This document shows, piece by piece, positions 1 to 13,123 of a DNA stretch of 64,000 nucleotides. A program made the position numbers and the translations under genes. Within the stretch, counting starts at the first letter, position 1, and the number at the start of each line of letters is the position of its first letter. The stretch comes from Diphasiastrum complanatum (Eukaryota > Streptophyta > Lycopodiopsida > Lycopodiales > Lycopodiaceae). The notes beneath the pieces were generated by a model that saw nothing but the letters and a program-made list of their open reading frames with translations, had not been told where the DNA came from and searched no databases. The stretch spans positions 66,600,930-66,664,929 of the forward strand of contig CM055092.1 in assembly GCA_029204225.1 (NCBI GenBank), given 5' to 3'.

Positions 1-511
1 AGTTAAGTCATTATATTGAAGGTCCTTTGATGCATCATTGGAAAAGTGCCAAGAGAGTGCTTAGATATGTCTCTTTACTAGATTTTTTGACATTCTCTAT
101 CAAGGATCTAACTTGTACTTGAGGGCATTTTTGGATTCAGATTTTGCAGGAGATAAGATGGATAGACGATCCATAAGTGCATTTGTCACTTTTCTTTGTG
201 GAGGAGTGATATCTTGGCTTTCCAAAAAGCAAGATACAATTTTTCTTTCATCTTGTGAAGCCGAGTGGCTAAGAAGACTTTTGGTGGAGCTTCAAGTGCT
301 AAAGGCCGAGGAGATCCCTTGCATCTATAGTGGTAATCAAGCTTCTCAACAAATTTCTACCAATCCGATCTTCCATGCCAGAACAAAGCATATTGAGATA
401 GCTCATCACTTTGTGAGGGAGAAGGTGCAATCCAAGGAGGTTCAACTTCATAGCTTGTGGATGTACTTGATCTATAAAGGGATCAACCAAATCAATAACA
501 AGTTGATGTGA
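1..511 (+). pseudogene. Ty1/copia pol fragment (end of RT and RNase H)
   Basis: Translation at the window edge gives the stretch just before copia RNase H (HWKSAKRVLRYVS-like), then a frameshift. The frame from 113 carries RNase H landmarks: SDFAGDKMDRRS, WLSKKQ, SSCEAE and the C-terminal NPIFHARTKHIEIAHHFVRE block. Compared with the intact copia at 31-34.7 kb, the residues after SSCEAE are missing (an internal deletion) and the C-terminus degenerates after VQLHS. It is a 3' remnant of a plus-strand element whose body lies left of the window. It runs opposite to the neighbouring minus-strand gag, so it is a different element. Confidence 0.85.
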
Positions 512-519
512 CATTGGCA

Positions 520-949
520 AATTCTAGTTTTGTTGTAATTTTCACATGTGTCTTGAGTTTTGATGAATGAAATGCATTTGTAAGTTAATGTACTTTATTC
601 TCTGTAAACAAGCCGTACTGGTATCGTCCTCCACACATTGTGAGGCCACCCATCCATGTTTCTGATCATTTAATCCATTGCTCTTGCTTAAATCATAGTG
701 TAAAGCATCTAGATCAAGATCTAACACCTAGAACTTGATAGATCTTTGGATTAAGCAATCAATAACTCTTAATGATTGATAGTGCAATCAATATTTGTCC
801 TTTTTCTCTGAAGATTGACACTGCACACACATCTTCATAGATGTAGACGATCGAACAATTTATGTTCGGTCTCTCTTCGCCCGTCTTTGAGCTCTCATGC
901 TCCTCAACATAGGATGAACTGTTGTTGTTCTCCTGTCTGTTCTGTGCTG
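520..949. other. Retroelement junction zone, no gene seen
   Basis: This stretch lies between the plus-strand copia pol remnant and the minus-strand copia gag. I see no coding domain. It probably holds 3' untranslated or LTR sequence of the first element and truncated internal sequence of the second, but I could not place the junction. Confidence 0.4.
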
Positions 950-1826
950 ATTTGTTTCTTGGGTTCAGGCGGCAATCAATGGCTGCATGACCCTTCTTGT
1001 GGCAGTGGATACACTAAATCTTTGGATCGAGCCAGCATGTATCAACTGTGGGCCCATCTCTTCTACATCTCACGCAAGTCTTGTTTTCTCCACCTTGTTG
1101 CTTTGACCTCCCTTTGCTCTTCCAGTTGCCTTTGCTGGTCCCTTCTGCTTGCTGATCATGATCATGCCTTTGATTTGACTCCCTCATTGGATTTTTCTTT
1201 GTTGTCGTAGAGGGCCTGGTCAAAACCATCCTTGTGATCAAGGTGTTCTCTTGCCTTGACTTCCTCTCAAATCTCGACAATTGCCTTTTCGAGGGTCATT
1301 GTAGGATCTTTCGCGAGTAGGGTTCTTGTTGTCTGAAAAGATCTGGGTAAGGCTCTCAGCAGATAAGCTAGCTTCTTCTCAACTGACACTGCATACTCTG
1401 CTCCAGTGTTATGTAGTGATAGAAATAGATCCTTCATCTTCCTTACAAAAGAAGTGAGGTCTTTCCCATCCTACTGTAGATTTGTTAGCTGATCTTCCAT
1501 CATCATGATTTGATTTTTGATTTTGTTTGAAATCTCATGAGCAGTGCATCCCACATCTCCTTAGCTTTGGAGAGTGTAACTAGGTCAAGTGTGAGATTAT
1601 CTTTGATGGATGAAGATAGCAGGGCTACTGCCTTGTCATTTTTCTCCCTCCACTTGCGTAGCTCTTTGCCTGATGTCGTTGGCATTTCTTCTATGCCATC
1701 CACCCAAGGGAAGAGTCCTTCACCCTTCAGTATAAGTGATGTCTTAACTTTCCAGGCTAGAAAGTTAGATCCTGAAGAATTTAAAACTCTACAGATCTTG
1801 CTCTGTATGTTGCTGATTGAAGCCAT
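950..1826 (-). pseudogene. Ty1/copia gag (UBN2-like) with two zinc knuckles, degenerate
   Basis: The minus-strand frame from 1826 begins MASISNIQSK and has the copia gag signature (FLAWKVKTSLIL, then KAKEMWDALLMRF). It breaks near 1503. Further minus-strand segments continue the gag: a piece with KMKDLFLSL and AYLLRALPRSF at about 1500-1310, then a basic QGGENKTCVRC region (1280-1014). The first CCHC knuckle has its His replaced (CVRCRRDGPTVDTC). A second one (CIHCHKKGHAAIDC) is intact at about 1015-970, in another frame. The matching primer-binding site and LTR lie just to the right (1926-1939), so this is a 5'-anchored, truncated minus-strand copia. Protease, integrase and RT are not seen. 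Confidence 0.75.
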
Positions 1827-1925
1827 TGCTTCTGAAGTGTGTTCACTTGTCGATGGATGTTTGTCTGAATGCTCGGCCTCTTGGATCTGATAGCTCTTTG
1901 GCTATGTCAGACTATGACAAGGTAG

Positions 1926-1937
1926 GCTCTGATACCA
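1926..1937 (-). other. Copia primer-binding site (initiator-Met tRNA)
   Basis: On the minus strand this reads TGGTATCAGAGC, the canonical copia PBS complementary to initiator-Met tRNA. It sits between the gag (lower coordinates) and an LTR that starts at 1939 on + with TG. Confidence 0.85.
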
Positions 1938-2077
1938 CTGATGACAAGGATGATAATAGTCGTCGGATTCGCAGTCATGAAAGAATCGCGAAAGCAAATC
2001 AATTCGGATGGAGTTCAGATTTGATCGCTGGTCACTGCCAGTTGTATCATTCCTACAGTCCTTCAAAATGTAGTCAG

Positions 2078-2874
2078 TGTTAGCAACTGTGCTAATACAG
2101 AGAAAATAAAAAAATAATAAAACTTCGTGGCATGTGTTTTGTAAGACCACGTATGAGTATCTGTCAATAAACTTCAAGCCATGGCATGTGTTTTGTAAGT
2201 CCATGAGTAGAAGCTTAAATAATAATAAAATAGCTTAAACTTAGATTTAGAACTTAGACTTAAGAAACTTAAGATTAGAAATATTTAATCTTAAGTTGTC
2301 CTAAGTTAAGAAAATTGAAGTTCTAAATCCTAAGTTAGAAGTTCTAGAAAGGCTAGGAACAGATTAGTCCCATAAGTTAGTAGATACTTATGGAAGACCC
2401 ACCTTGCCATAAAAGGAGAGGTATTTGCATTGTAAATAACACTTTTGAGATTAAGCTATATTGCTCTCTATTTTGAAGAATTATCATTCTATTTCATTTG
2501 TGTTCTCCTTGGGAAGGTGCATAGCTTGAGGGAAGGTGCTCGGGCCTCCTCTTGCCTCCTTTTCATCGGTTTTATTGTGGCATGTTCATTATTGCTTATT
2601 TGTTTAGTATTAGCCTCAATCTCATTTTATTACCCTTCGGGTGTTAATCTAGGATTAGTCTAGTCATCTTGCTAGTTGGGTAAGCCTTAGCAAGGATTTT
2701 TATTGTTGTTACTAATTAGCTTTATTTCCGTTGGTAAGCCTTAGTGCTCTCATTCCTCTCCATATTTTCGTTGAAGCTTATTGTAGAAACTTAAAAAGTG
2801 GACGAATCTCTACATCCCTATACTACACCCGTAAGTAGATCTAGCCACCGCACTCACTAGAAATACTTCCAACA
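2078..2874 (+). repeat. Left LTR of the Athila-like element
   Basis: Runs TGTTAGCAAC...TTCCAACA (797 bp) and matches the right LTR almost throughout. The right LTR has extra bases in a short duplicated GGGTAAGCCTTAG segment (about 5110-5130), which accounts for most of the length difference. Confidence 0.9.
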
Positions 2875-2875
2875 T

Positions 2876-2889
2876 TGGCGCCGTTGCCG
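2876..2889 (+). other. tRNA-Asp primer-binding site
   Basis: TGGCGCCGTTGCCG lies 1 bp after the left LTR and is the reverse complement of the plant tRNA-Asp 3' end including CCA. It places the element with Athila-like gypsy lineages by priming, although no pol is present to confirm this. Confidence 0.85.
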
Positions 2890-2959
2890 CTTTTTAAGTA
2901 TTTTTCTACCTAGCTTCTTCTCCTTTTTTTCTTTTATTTATTGCTTCTGTGTTGTATGT

Positions 2960-4267
2960 TTGCTTGTGTGCTTATTTCTATCCAACATGCAGCAAACCAT
3001 CGATACCCTCAAAGCCGAGAAGGATGAGGCTGTAGCAGATTCACAAGTAGCACGTTTCGCTATGAAGGAACACTTGGAAATGGTGGACTTCAACTACTTC
3101 GCACCACCAGCTATCCCTAAGGGAACTGCCATTCCAGTGGTGGCCTATCAAACGCTGGCCCAAAGGCTGAAAGCCACGATGGAGCAACACTCAAAATTAC
3201 AACAATTATACATTGCTTCCGTCGAGGCCCTAAACCAGCACATAGCCACCCTGGAAGGACGCTTAAAGGCTGCTGCCCAGTCAACACCGTCAGTTCATTC
3301 AGAGCACGCCCAATTTCATGATTCGGAGCACCACTTTGATGGACTCGATGGTGGAGATGGTGCAGGATTTCAACAGCCTCCTCCTGCAACTCAAGGCTCC
3401 ACATTTCAAGGCCAACCCCTTGGGTAAGGAGCTCAAACACCAACCAATCCATCGGACTCTGGGGGTACCAGCTCCCAACATTTTCTTTTCCCCCTTGACA
3501 CCGCTAACCCCACCTTCATTCCACAACAATTTTCCCTTGAATCACAACGAATTGCAGAAGCTAACCCCTCGCCTCATCTATCTCCTGATCCCGATCCACA
3601 AATCGATCACGAGATTGCCTCTGAAGCCCCCACCATCCGGCACAGAATCACGCCCATAGAACCAAGCAATGAGTTGCGCGTCTATCAGGAGTTTGCAAAG
3701 AAGTACCCAACAACGAAAGAGTGAGGTGGCTACATACTGCCAGATTTGGACCAATGTCAAACACATAAAACAGCAGTCAAACTCCTGGATCCACAACCTC
3801 TCTGGCGCCATCAACTCTTCCTGCAAAATAAGACCTCAATGGCACGGTATCTCGAAGCTCCCTCCTACATGCGCACCAATTCTTATTACTATCCAGTAGC
3901 GAGGTGAGAACCGTTTCCTACCACCAAGGTCAAGAACAGAATCTTTTGGCCTAAGCTCATAGGAGTCGATACCGGCAACTTAGCCGAAGACATGGTCACC
4001 AACTGCCAAGTCTTCTACCAGAAGCACCATGGCAATCCTGATTGTGATGTCAGATATTTTGCGGATAATTGCGGCCTGGTGGCATTTCTGACAGAACTCA
4101 TAGATTTTTGGGATCAAGGGTTACCCCCAATTGCCCTTGACATCAATAAACCCTTGCGCACGCAAGACGACCATATCAACGTTGCAAGGCTCTATTATCG
4201 TGCTGCACTTACTTCCGCCCTGCACGTTGATATGGTGGAGCTATGGAAAACCCATAACTTTTTCTAG
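2960..4267 (+). pseudogene. Single long gag-like frame of the Athila-like element, three stops
   Basis: One frame runs the whole interior (about 436 codons) with in-frame stops only at 3425-3427 (TAA), 3722-3724 (TGA) and 3905-3907 (TGA). Read through these, it has a coiled-coil-like N-terminal part (TLKAEKDEAVADSQVA region), a Pro/Ser/Gln-rich middle and a C-terminal part with aromatic, Cys-rich segments (NCQVFYQKHHGNPDCDVRYF). No retroviral enzyme motif is seen. The position right after the PBS suggests a gag-type structural protein, but I do not recognise the family. Too few stops for random decay over this length suggests the frame was functional fairly recently. Confidence 0.6.
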
Positions 4268-4435
4268 GGTATGCTCCATTATTACAAACCCATGCCCTTC
4301 TTGAACAAATTACGGTGGCAATGATGGAGGGCATCGTGACGACCATCTACCACTCTTGACAGCAACAGTCTCGCCTCCAAGAAGCACAAAATATCCAGGA
4401 CGAAAAGGCGTCGATTGGTGTTGGACCACCAATCC

Positions 4436-4452
4436 AATAAGGAGGGGGATAA
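4436..4452 (+). other. Polypurine tract of the Athila-like element
   Basis: A purine-rich run (AAGGAGGGGGATAA) lies immediately upstream of the right LTR start TGTTAGC at 4453. Confidence 0.8.
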
Positions 4453-5262
4453 TGTTAGCAACTGTGCTAGCATAGAGAAAATAAAATAATAATAAAACTC
4501 TGTGGCATGTGTTTTGTAAGGCCACATAATAGTATCTGTCAATAAACTTCAAGTCATGGCATGTGTTTTGTAAGTCCATGAGTAGAAGCTTAAATAATAA
4601 TAAGATAGCTTAAACTTAGATTTAGAACTTAGACTTAGGAAACTTAAGATTAGAAATATTTTATCTTAAGTTGTCCTAAGTTAAGAAAATTGAAGTTCTA
4701 AATCCTAAGTTAGAAGTTCTAGAAAGGCTAGGAACAGATTAGTCCCATAAGTTAGTAGACACTTATGGAAGACTCTCCTTACCATAAAAGGAGAGGTATT
4801 TGCATTGTAAATAACACTTTTGAGATTAAGCTATCTTGCTCTCTATTTTGGAAAATTATCATTCTATTTCGTTTGTGTTCCCCTTGGGAAGGTGCATAGC
4901 TTATGGAAAGGTGCTCGGACCTCCTCTTGCCTCCTTTTCATCGGTTTTATTGTGGCATGTTCATTATTGCTTATTTGTTTAGTATTGGCCGCAATATCAT
5001 TTTATTACCCTTTGGGTCTTAATCTAAGATTAGTCTAGTCATCTTGCTAGTTGGGTAAGCCTTAGCAAGGATTTTTATTGTTGTTACTAATTAGCTTTAT
5101 TTTTGTTTCGGGCACTAGTTGGGTAAGCCTTAGTGCTCTCATTCCTCTCCATATTTCGTTGAAGCTTATTGTAGAAACTCAAAAAGTGGACGAATCTCTA
5201 CATCTCTATACTACACCCGTAAGTAGATCTAGCCACCGCACTCACTAGAAATACTTCCTACA
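4453..5262 (+). repeat. Right LTR of the Athila-like element
   Basis: Runs TGTTAGCAAC...TTCCTACA, 810 bp. Followed by GTCAG, the same five bases that precede the left LTR. Confidence 0.9.
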
Positions 5263-7079
5263 GTCAGGCATTGATGATCAACATCAATAGATTGATGTAG
5301 CATTCAACAAAAATTCAACCAATGTGAGGAAATTAAATGAACAAGAGTGAATCAGACACACGAATAACAACAGATAATTTGCATTAAAGTTCAGACATGA
5401 TAAAAGTGATATGTGCACAAATGGCTACAAGATCATCTATTGATTCTATGATTCTTCAAGCACTGCATTCAAATCCACGCAGTGCGTTGGAGTGAGAGAA
5501 AATGCAGTTCTCCCATGAGCAAAATGTCTCGCTTATTAGCGGACTTGTGGATCTACAGATTCTATGAAGAACTGTCTCGCACGCAGGCGGATTTCTGTTT
5601 TGTATTTTTGTCTTCTTGCTTAGTAGCATCAGACTACTTCATCTATTATGTCAAGTATCAAGTATCATCCAGAAAGTATATAGTCTCATCGTGTAACTCC
5701 TAGATTAGAGTGATTAAACATCTACAACTAATCATGAATTACAAGAGTGGCATATTAGCCACGACCTAGAGTGTATCTGCTGACGTCATGCTATCAGATC
5801 AGATATCTATACTTCTGGGTATTTGCATGATCTTGCTGGTCCTTTTTGGAGCGTGAGGGCAGAAAGGGTGTCGCGACTATTTTTGAGTCGTTTGACATTT
5901 TCCTGCTATGCCACGAAAAGATTCTCTTTCGCGAATCTTTCGTGTTCGTGTCTTCTCGTCAAGATGTTTGCAAACATTTTTGTTTCGTGTATTTTGACTT
6001 TCGTGTTCGCGAACATTTTCGTCAGGCGGCAGAGGGCTAAAAGCTAGCAAAGCTTTGGTAAAAGAAATGTTTTGTTCCTTCAATTGGTTACCCTTTGGTG
6101 GAGATCAGCCGGAAGCCTGTTGTAAACATTCTTCAAATAAATTGGCTGTCTAAGTTTGTGATTCTTGCAGGTATCAGATGAGCAGACGTAGAACCAAAGT
6201 TGGTTTCACCTAACCCTAGATGAATGATCAATAAACATGCAGGAAGAATCATGAAATAGAAATTAGTCATTCACCAAGGAGGCAACTGTGGGCTTAATTT
6301 CCAACAAAATCGTCACGCTAGGTAATCATTCAAACTTCATGCAAAGTCATGAAAATCTACTCAGATTTAGATTATATGTTCCACGAGGCACCTTTAGAGG
6401 CAGTATATGCACTTGGATTTTTCTTGCCATAATTTCAAAATGTTGTTATAATATTGTCTCTTTGAAACTAGCATTAACTCTCCAAATATTCTCTCTCCTA
6501 GCACCTACCTGTGCACCTACTAATTAAGCAAAGGAAGTCCCTCTTCCCCTCGGGCCTTCCACCTGCTCGGGCGGGCGCCAGAGTGCCCTCCTAGGATGGG
6601 AGAGCATTCCCCCCTACTGAAAGTTATCTAGTTATTTTGATTTTCTAGTATGTAAGCCATAGGAGTCATAAACCTTGGTGGGCTGTTTGCAAAGTGAAAG
6701 ATTCTTGAGTCCTTGACAATACAAAGCACAAATCTGAATAGTCAAAAAGTAAAGTTAGTATTCAAAAACTCACATCATGCATGCAGGGGCCATTCCGTCC
6801 TCTCCCCTTACTCCAAGTATTGTTATCAATCGTCGGCAATGACTGCCAATGGTATGTAACGATTTAAAATGTTCGTGAAAGGCTGTCATGACCCGTCTCT
6901 TAACGCTAAATGGCATGGCAACCCTTTTCTAAATTGCAATTACGAATCCCACAATATGTCTGAATGACTTGTAATTACTTCGATGCGATAGATTATATTG
7001 AGTATTGATTAATACTTATAGTTACACGTAACAGCGCAGAGTCAGAGACGTTAAAATGGTCGTCCTGACTTGTTCATGA

Positions 7080-7334
7080 CGTAATTGATGTTTGGGCTTG
7101 TAGCAGACAGGTGTCCCATTTTGATAGGCTCTGAACACAGATGTTCAGAGCCATAGCTCTTTGGTGAAGGGCCAAAAGGGCCAAAACTTCAAATACGCCC
7201 GGTAGCGGGCCGTGAGCAGGCCTGCTACACTCTGTAAAGGCAGCCTTCAACGCACCTCGCCGCAGGGCGGCTCGGTGCATGAATGCTGCCTGCTACACAC
7301 GGTAGCGGGCCTGAGCAGGCCCGCTACTAGTCCA
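7080..7334. mobile_element. GC-rich palindromic insertion absent from copies B and E
   Basis: About 255 bp that breaks the homology between copy A's flank and that of B (where GTTCATGACATAGTGG is continuous near 14,120). It is clearly GC-richer than its surroundings. It holds a perfect 10-bp inverted repeat with a 6-base loop (7127-7152, GGCTCTGAAC/GTTCAGAGCC) and two near-identical self-complementary blocks of the form GTAGCGGGCC...GGCCCGCTAC (7202-7227 and 7302-7327). No open frame of note and no clear target duplication. It could be a MITE-like or fold-back element. Confidence 0.5.
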
Positions 7335-7344
7335 TAGTGGGAAG

Positions 7345-7625
7345 TTTCTTAGTTCAGATCCTAATCAGAATTGACGTTAGTGTGATGAAGATTTGAAAGA
7401 AAGGAGCATAGAAAATTCCGCGATTCACAATTTTAAAAAACTACTTACTTCAGATCTTACTCAGAATTGCCGTCGGTCTGATGAATATTCAAGAAAAAAA
7501 CATGACCATAGAAATAAAAAAGGACCATAGAAATAAAATCCAGCGAATCATAAATGTAAAAAAATAATTTGTTCAGACTTAATCAGAATTGCGGTTAGTC
7601 TGATGAAGATTTGGCCATAGAAAGA
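7345..7625. repeat. Diverged ~90-bp tandem repeats upstream of copy A
   Basis: About three imperfect units. Each has TTAGTTCAGATC-like, CAGAATTGCCGTCAGTCTGA-like and ACCATAGAAAATTC-like blocks. The same array lies upstream of copies B (14,139-14,510) and E (60,759-61,130). Confidence 0.7.
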
Positions 7626-8021
7626 TTAACGCAAGGCTTTCTTACGTGGATCTATTGATATGCGTTGCACTCATGATTGCCTCCAGGAAATTATCTTGAT
7701 TGGAGAATCCAACTCTTAACGGTTGATCTCTATCGGTGTTTTGGAGCTCCAGTAAGTCTCTCTACATACCAATATTCTTAATGAGTTTAGCTATAATGAA
7801 TAATCCTTATCAGCGCGTCGCTTTTCGCGATACAAAGAATGGCATGTTGTTTAGCAGTACAATCTAGTTGTACAATCTAGTCCTTGCTTATTAGATTGCG
7901 TCCAACTCCAACTTGAATTCTAATGACAATATAATTTGAGAGTGCTTAGAGCTCAGCATGCATGCATGAGTCATTTGAGCTGTGAAAGCTCATAAGCCGA
8001 GACACACTTTATCACAGCATT

Positions 8022-10891
8022 GCTGGCTGGTAATTGATGGGAAGGTGTATGATGTGACAAAATGGTACCACTTCTTATCTTGTCTTCCAAAAGTCCTGTA
8101 GGAATTCTGCGCTGTTGCGTCTTTAGTTTATGAAATTAATTTCAGCATTCTCCTTCACATGAGCATTCTGGTCGACGCGCGTAGAGAGCTACGGCCAGTT
8201 TCTAATCATGAGCGGGATAATTATGCATCGTACTTCATATTTTATATATGCCCTTGGATGGTAGCTGAACATATGCACTAGACTGATCCATGGGCTCTGC
8301 TAACAGGGTGCCAAAGCATCCTGGAGGAAGTCTTCTTCACGTGCGAGCAGGGCAAGATTCGACATATTTATTCAACTCCTATCATCCACTTTATGTATGG
8401 TATATACATGCTAAGCATGCTCTTATTTGTAAGGAAACTAAGAAAGTAATATACTGATAGTTAGCTATTTTCCACACAATTTCCTGATTAGCATTGTGTG
8501 TCCAATGCTTAAACAATAATCTCCTTCAAATTTAGTAAGCCTTTTGAGTTGGAGGACAAGATACCAAAAAGACGATAGCTGATGCAGAGAGACGCATACA
8601 AAGAATAGACATAGAAATCTAAGCTAGATGGTATAGAATACTAGAAAGTCTATAACTCAACAGTACATGAAGTCATAGATTGTGTCCACTGATCTTTTGT
8701 GCTTATGTCCTAAAGTCCTTGACATCTTCCAACGACTATCAGGAAATTGTTGGACCAGTACTGTGTTGGTGAAATAGATGTCAGCGATGAGGACTTAAGC
8801 ATGATCAATGTGGAGTACTTGGACACTGTGAAAGAACCCTTTTATTTGGCTTTGAAAGAGCGCGTTGAGGCTTATTTTCATAGGAACAAGGTACTTTCAT
8901 GTATTTTCTTACACATTGCAACATATTTCCTACATCAGTTGACAGGCTTTTACAATTGTGGATTGTTAAGATTTGTTATTTCAGTAGTTGTGACCTATAT
9001 TTGTTGTCTTTACCACAAGACTTAGTGCACGTTTGAAATGTCATTAGTCAAAGGACGTCGAGGTTGGAGCCTAAACCTACCTCGCCACAATAAGCAACTC
9101 TACTCAAACTCGCCCCACAAGATATATAGGACCTCTAATCAAAGGCATTTTCCTTCCTAAAATTCATAAATGAGTTATTTTCAATCCACTTAAAATACTC
9201 AATATAAAAGCTATAATTTAGTAGTAATTCCTTCTTTCCGAAAAGTCATTAGGCCTTCACATCATTTTATCTTTATGCTAAATATATAAATGTTTGTATG
9301 AAATGTAAAAATCTAATGATCATTTTCTAATTGAAAACGATGCAGGTGAATCCAAGGGTGCATTCACACTTGTTTAGCAAGTCAGCTGTGATCTTAGCAT
9401 TGTATTTGCTCTTCTACTATATGATGTTTTTCCAAGTCCAAAATCCTATCATTTCTTCTATATATGCTATAATTGCATTTGGATACATATCAGCGCATAT
9501 CGCGATGAATACTATGCATGACGGCAACCATGGTGCGTGTCCAATTTTCTTGCTTTTGGATACATTTTACAACTACTAGTTTCTATGTATATGTGTATTT
9601 GATAAAGGATAGAAATATCATAGCCAAAATGCTCATTTTGTGCATGTAAAGAACATTCAATAAGAGACTTGGGTGTTTGGCTCTCTTAGGAGAACATAAA
9701 ACAAGTTAATGTAAAGAAAATCTTTACATAATCTACCGTTGTCTTTGCAAATGACTACATGGTTATGATCGATGGTTGCATTCCACTTGTTAAATGAACA
9801 CTACAAGCATGTCATTGACTAAAGTTGGAAGCTTTTAAGATGTCAAAAGAAATTTGTAAATTAGAATAGCTGATCTTTGTAGCGCCTCGGATGTGAACTT
9901 CTTTGCAGGAGCATATTCTACATGGCCTTGGTTCTCATATTTGATGGAAACACCTTTATAGGAGCAAATGACGTTGATATCAGAAGGGTGCACTTAGAAC
10001 AACCAAAACACTCTTTTCATGCCTATCAGGTGAGTCATGGGATTTTTCTCTAGCAAGAATGATTATTGTCACGAGGTTACATTAATAGCCCACATAGTTA
10101 CCAATGCCATCATTCGAGCTATGAAAGCCTTATGAATCCTTTTAGCATTAAATTTTTTTGCAAGTACTTTTTCAACATTCTAGGTGAATTAATTGTGAAT
10201 TGTGCATTGCAGCACATATACCTATGGCCACTTTATGGTCTAATGACATTGAAGGCTATTTGGTTCGATGACTTTCAAGCCTTGTTCACAGGAAAAATTG
10301 GACAGTGAGTATTATATCTCTTAATTTGCACTAAGTCTTAAAATATGCAATTTCATATACTTATTTCCATCTCATTTGCTAAAATTGCAAAAATGATATG
10401 TACCAAATATCAAGTTTATTTCTTGGATTGTCACACTGATGTGTGCTCATTGTTATGTGTAACGTGTGGTTGTTCATTTAGAGGCATTAGCGCAAAAATG
10501 ACACCTTTGGAGATTTTGGTTTTTTGGGGATCAAAACTCTCCTATCTTGTTTACATTGTCATGCTTCCATTTCTTTATAGCAACTACGAAATCTCCACAA
10601 GGATGGAGCTATATATCTTATCACATGTTTGTTGATAATCAAAACACACATGTTTCTTAGTCCAATTAGAATATGCTTAGTGAAATACACTGGTGGAATT
10701 TTTTGTCGAGAGGACTACTTGTGTATTCATCTTTCTATATAACAAATATTACATGTTTGGTGCAGTTGGTGTGTGGATGGACACTAGCAATATTATTTGA
10801 GATTAGTCATGTGGTGGAAGCCGCAACTTTCTTGATGGTTGATTTAAATAAAGGAGTTCCAATTGTGCCTTATGGTTGGGCAGCAATGCAG
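8022..10891 (+). pseudogene. Front-end desaturase copy A (cyt b5 fusion), deleted
   Basis: Membrane-bound front-end acyl desaturase with an N-terminal cytochrome b5 domain; the family inserts a double bond between an existing one and the carboxyl end, in the ER. Exons seen: 1 (remnant) 8022-8064, 2 8307-8399, 3 8743-8890, 4 9346-9532, 5 (partial) 9909-about 9947, 7 9962-10029, 8 10213-10304, 9 10482-10626, 10 10766-10891. Exons 1-2 give DVTKWVPKHPGG, the heme-binding b5 core, intact here. Exon 4 gives the first His box HDGNH with good splice sites. Broken by loss of exon 1's start, a deletion joining exon 5 to intron 6 (removes the second His box and brings TAG), and loss of exons 11-13. Exons 2-4 and 7-10 are the best preserved of all copies. 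Substrate and regiospecificity cannot be told. Confidence 0.88.
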
Positions 10892-12499
<1,608 letters not shown>

Positions 12500-12500
<1 letters not shown>

Positions 12501-13086
12501 GTGATGCCACGAAAATATTAAATATTGAATATCAACATAAATATGGCATGATATACTCAAAAATGAAGATATGAGCCGGATAAGTATAAATCATGAAGAG
12601 GCCTAAGTCATTTTTCGGGAATATATCTCCTAAGTACTTGCCTTATAATAAAGGGCAAGACCTTTAAAAGGAAACACATTGCCTTGGATCGGTCCTCTTG
12701 AGTGACTTTCCTTGACTACTTCAAGATGGCACCCACTAGGCTAGGATGGTGGGGCTAGGCTTCACACCTACACCTCTCTATCCAACACTATACCTTCTTC
12801 TACAAATCTTAAAAGTGTTGTACTACTCAATTATGAAAACATTCAATCTTGCTCACACATCTCACAAATATCACTAAGTCCAAACAATAATTATTATCAC
12901 ACATTATTACCATCATGATCAACAGTTACAATCATTCATTTTTCATCTATACAATCATTAAATAATGATTGTCCATTCAAAATCAAAACACATATAAAGG
13001 ATTTCACAAGTTCAATTCCCTTTAGTATTTGTCCAATGTTTTTCACATTAGGAGCATTGATATGACTTCTAAACCTTCTAAATCCT
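12500..13086. other. Intergenic sequence between copies A and B
   Basis: AT-rich, with no open frame or motif I recognise. Also present in the right arm (about 62,180-62,770). The junction near 12,500 is where copy A homology ends. Confidence 0.5.
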
Positions 13087-13123
13087 CTATGGCATATGAA
13101 CTAGGATACCACTAGAAGAGAAG

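Larger units (their letters stand above)
2078..5262 (+). mobile_element. Non-autonomous Athila-like (gypsy-type) LTR element
   Basis: This is a complete element of 3,185 bp: two LTRs (2078-2874 and 4453-5262), a PBS at 2876, a polypurine tract just before 4453, and a 5-bp target duplication GTCAG at 2073-2077 and 5263-5267. The PBS TGGCGCCGTTGCCG is complementary to the 3' end of plant tRNA-Asp, as in Athila-type elements (established knowledge). The 1.58-kb interior has no protease, RT, RNase H or integrase; its only content is one long, broken reading frame. It must have relied on proteins from another element. It is nested in a copia LTR and so is younger than that copia. Confidence 0.88.
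1939..6306 (-). mobile_element. Copia 5' LTR, split by a nested Athila-like element
   Basis: The LTR begins next to the PBS (TGATGACAAGG on +) and ends at 6306 with CCAACA. On the minus strand it therefore runs TGTTGG...CATCA, a normal TG...CA LTR. It is cut at 2077/5263 by another element. The LTR itself is about 139 + 1,039 bp, nearly 1.2 kb. Right of 6306 the sequence is homologous to the 5' flank of desaturase copy B (from about 13,403), which supports the boundary: this copia landed in the 5' flank of copy A. The opposite LTR is not visible. The part at 5,870-6,030 is rich in TTCGCGAA-type palindromes. Confidence 0.7.
6307..8021 (+). other. 5' flank of desaturase copy A
   Basis: Homologous to 13,403-15,270 upstream of copy B and to the mirrored flank of copy E. 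Shared blocks include CACGCTAGGTAA, GCTCTCCTAGGATGGGAGAG, the TCATGACCCGTCTCTTAACG segment and the ~90-bp repeats. Two differences stand out: a GC-rich insertion at 7,080-7,334 and a 245-bp deletion at about 8,021 that removes the start codon region (equivalent to 15,024-15,268 in B). No other gene is seen. Confidence 0.75.
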
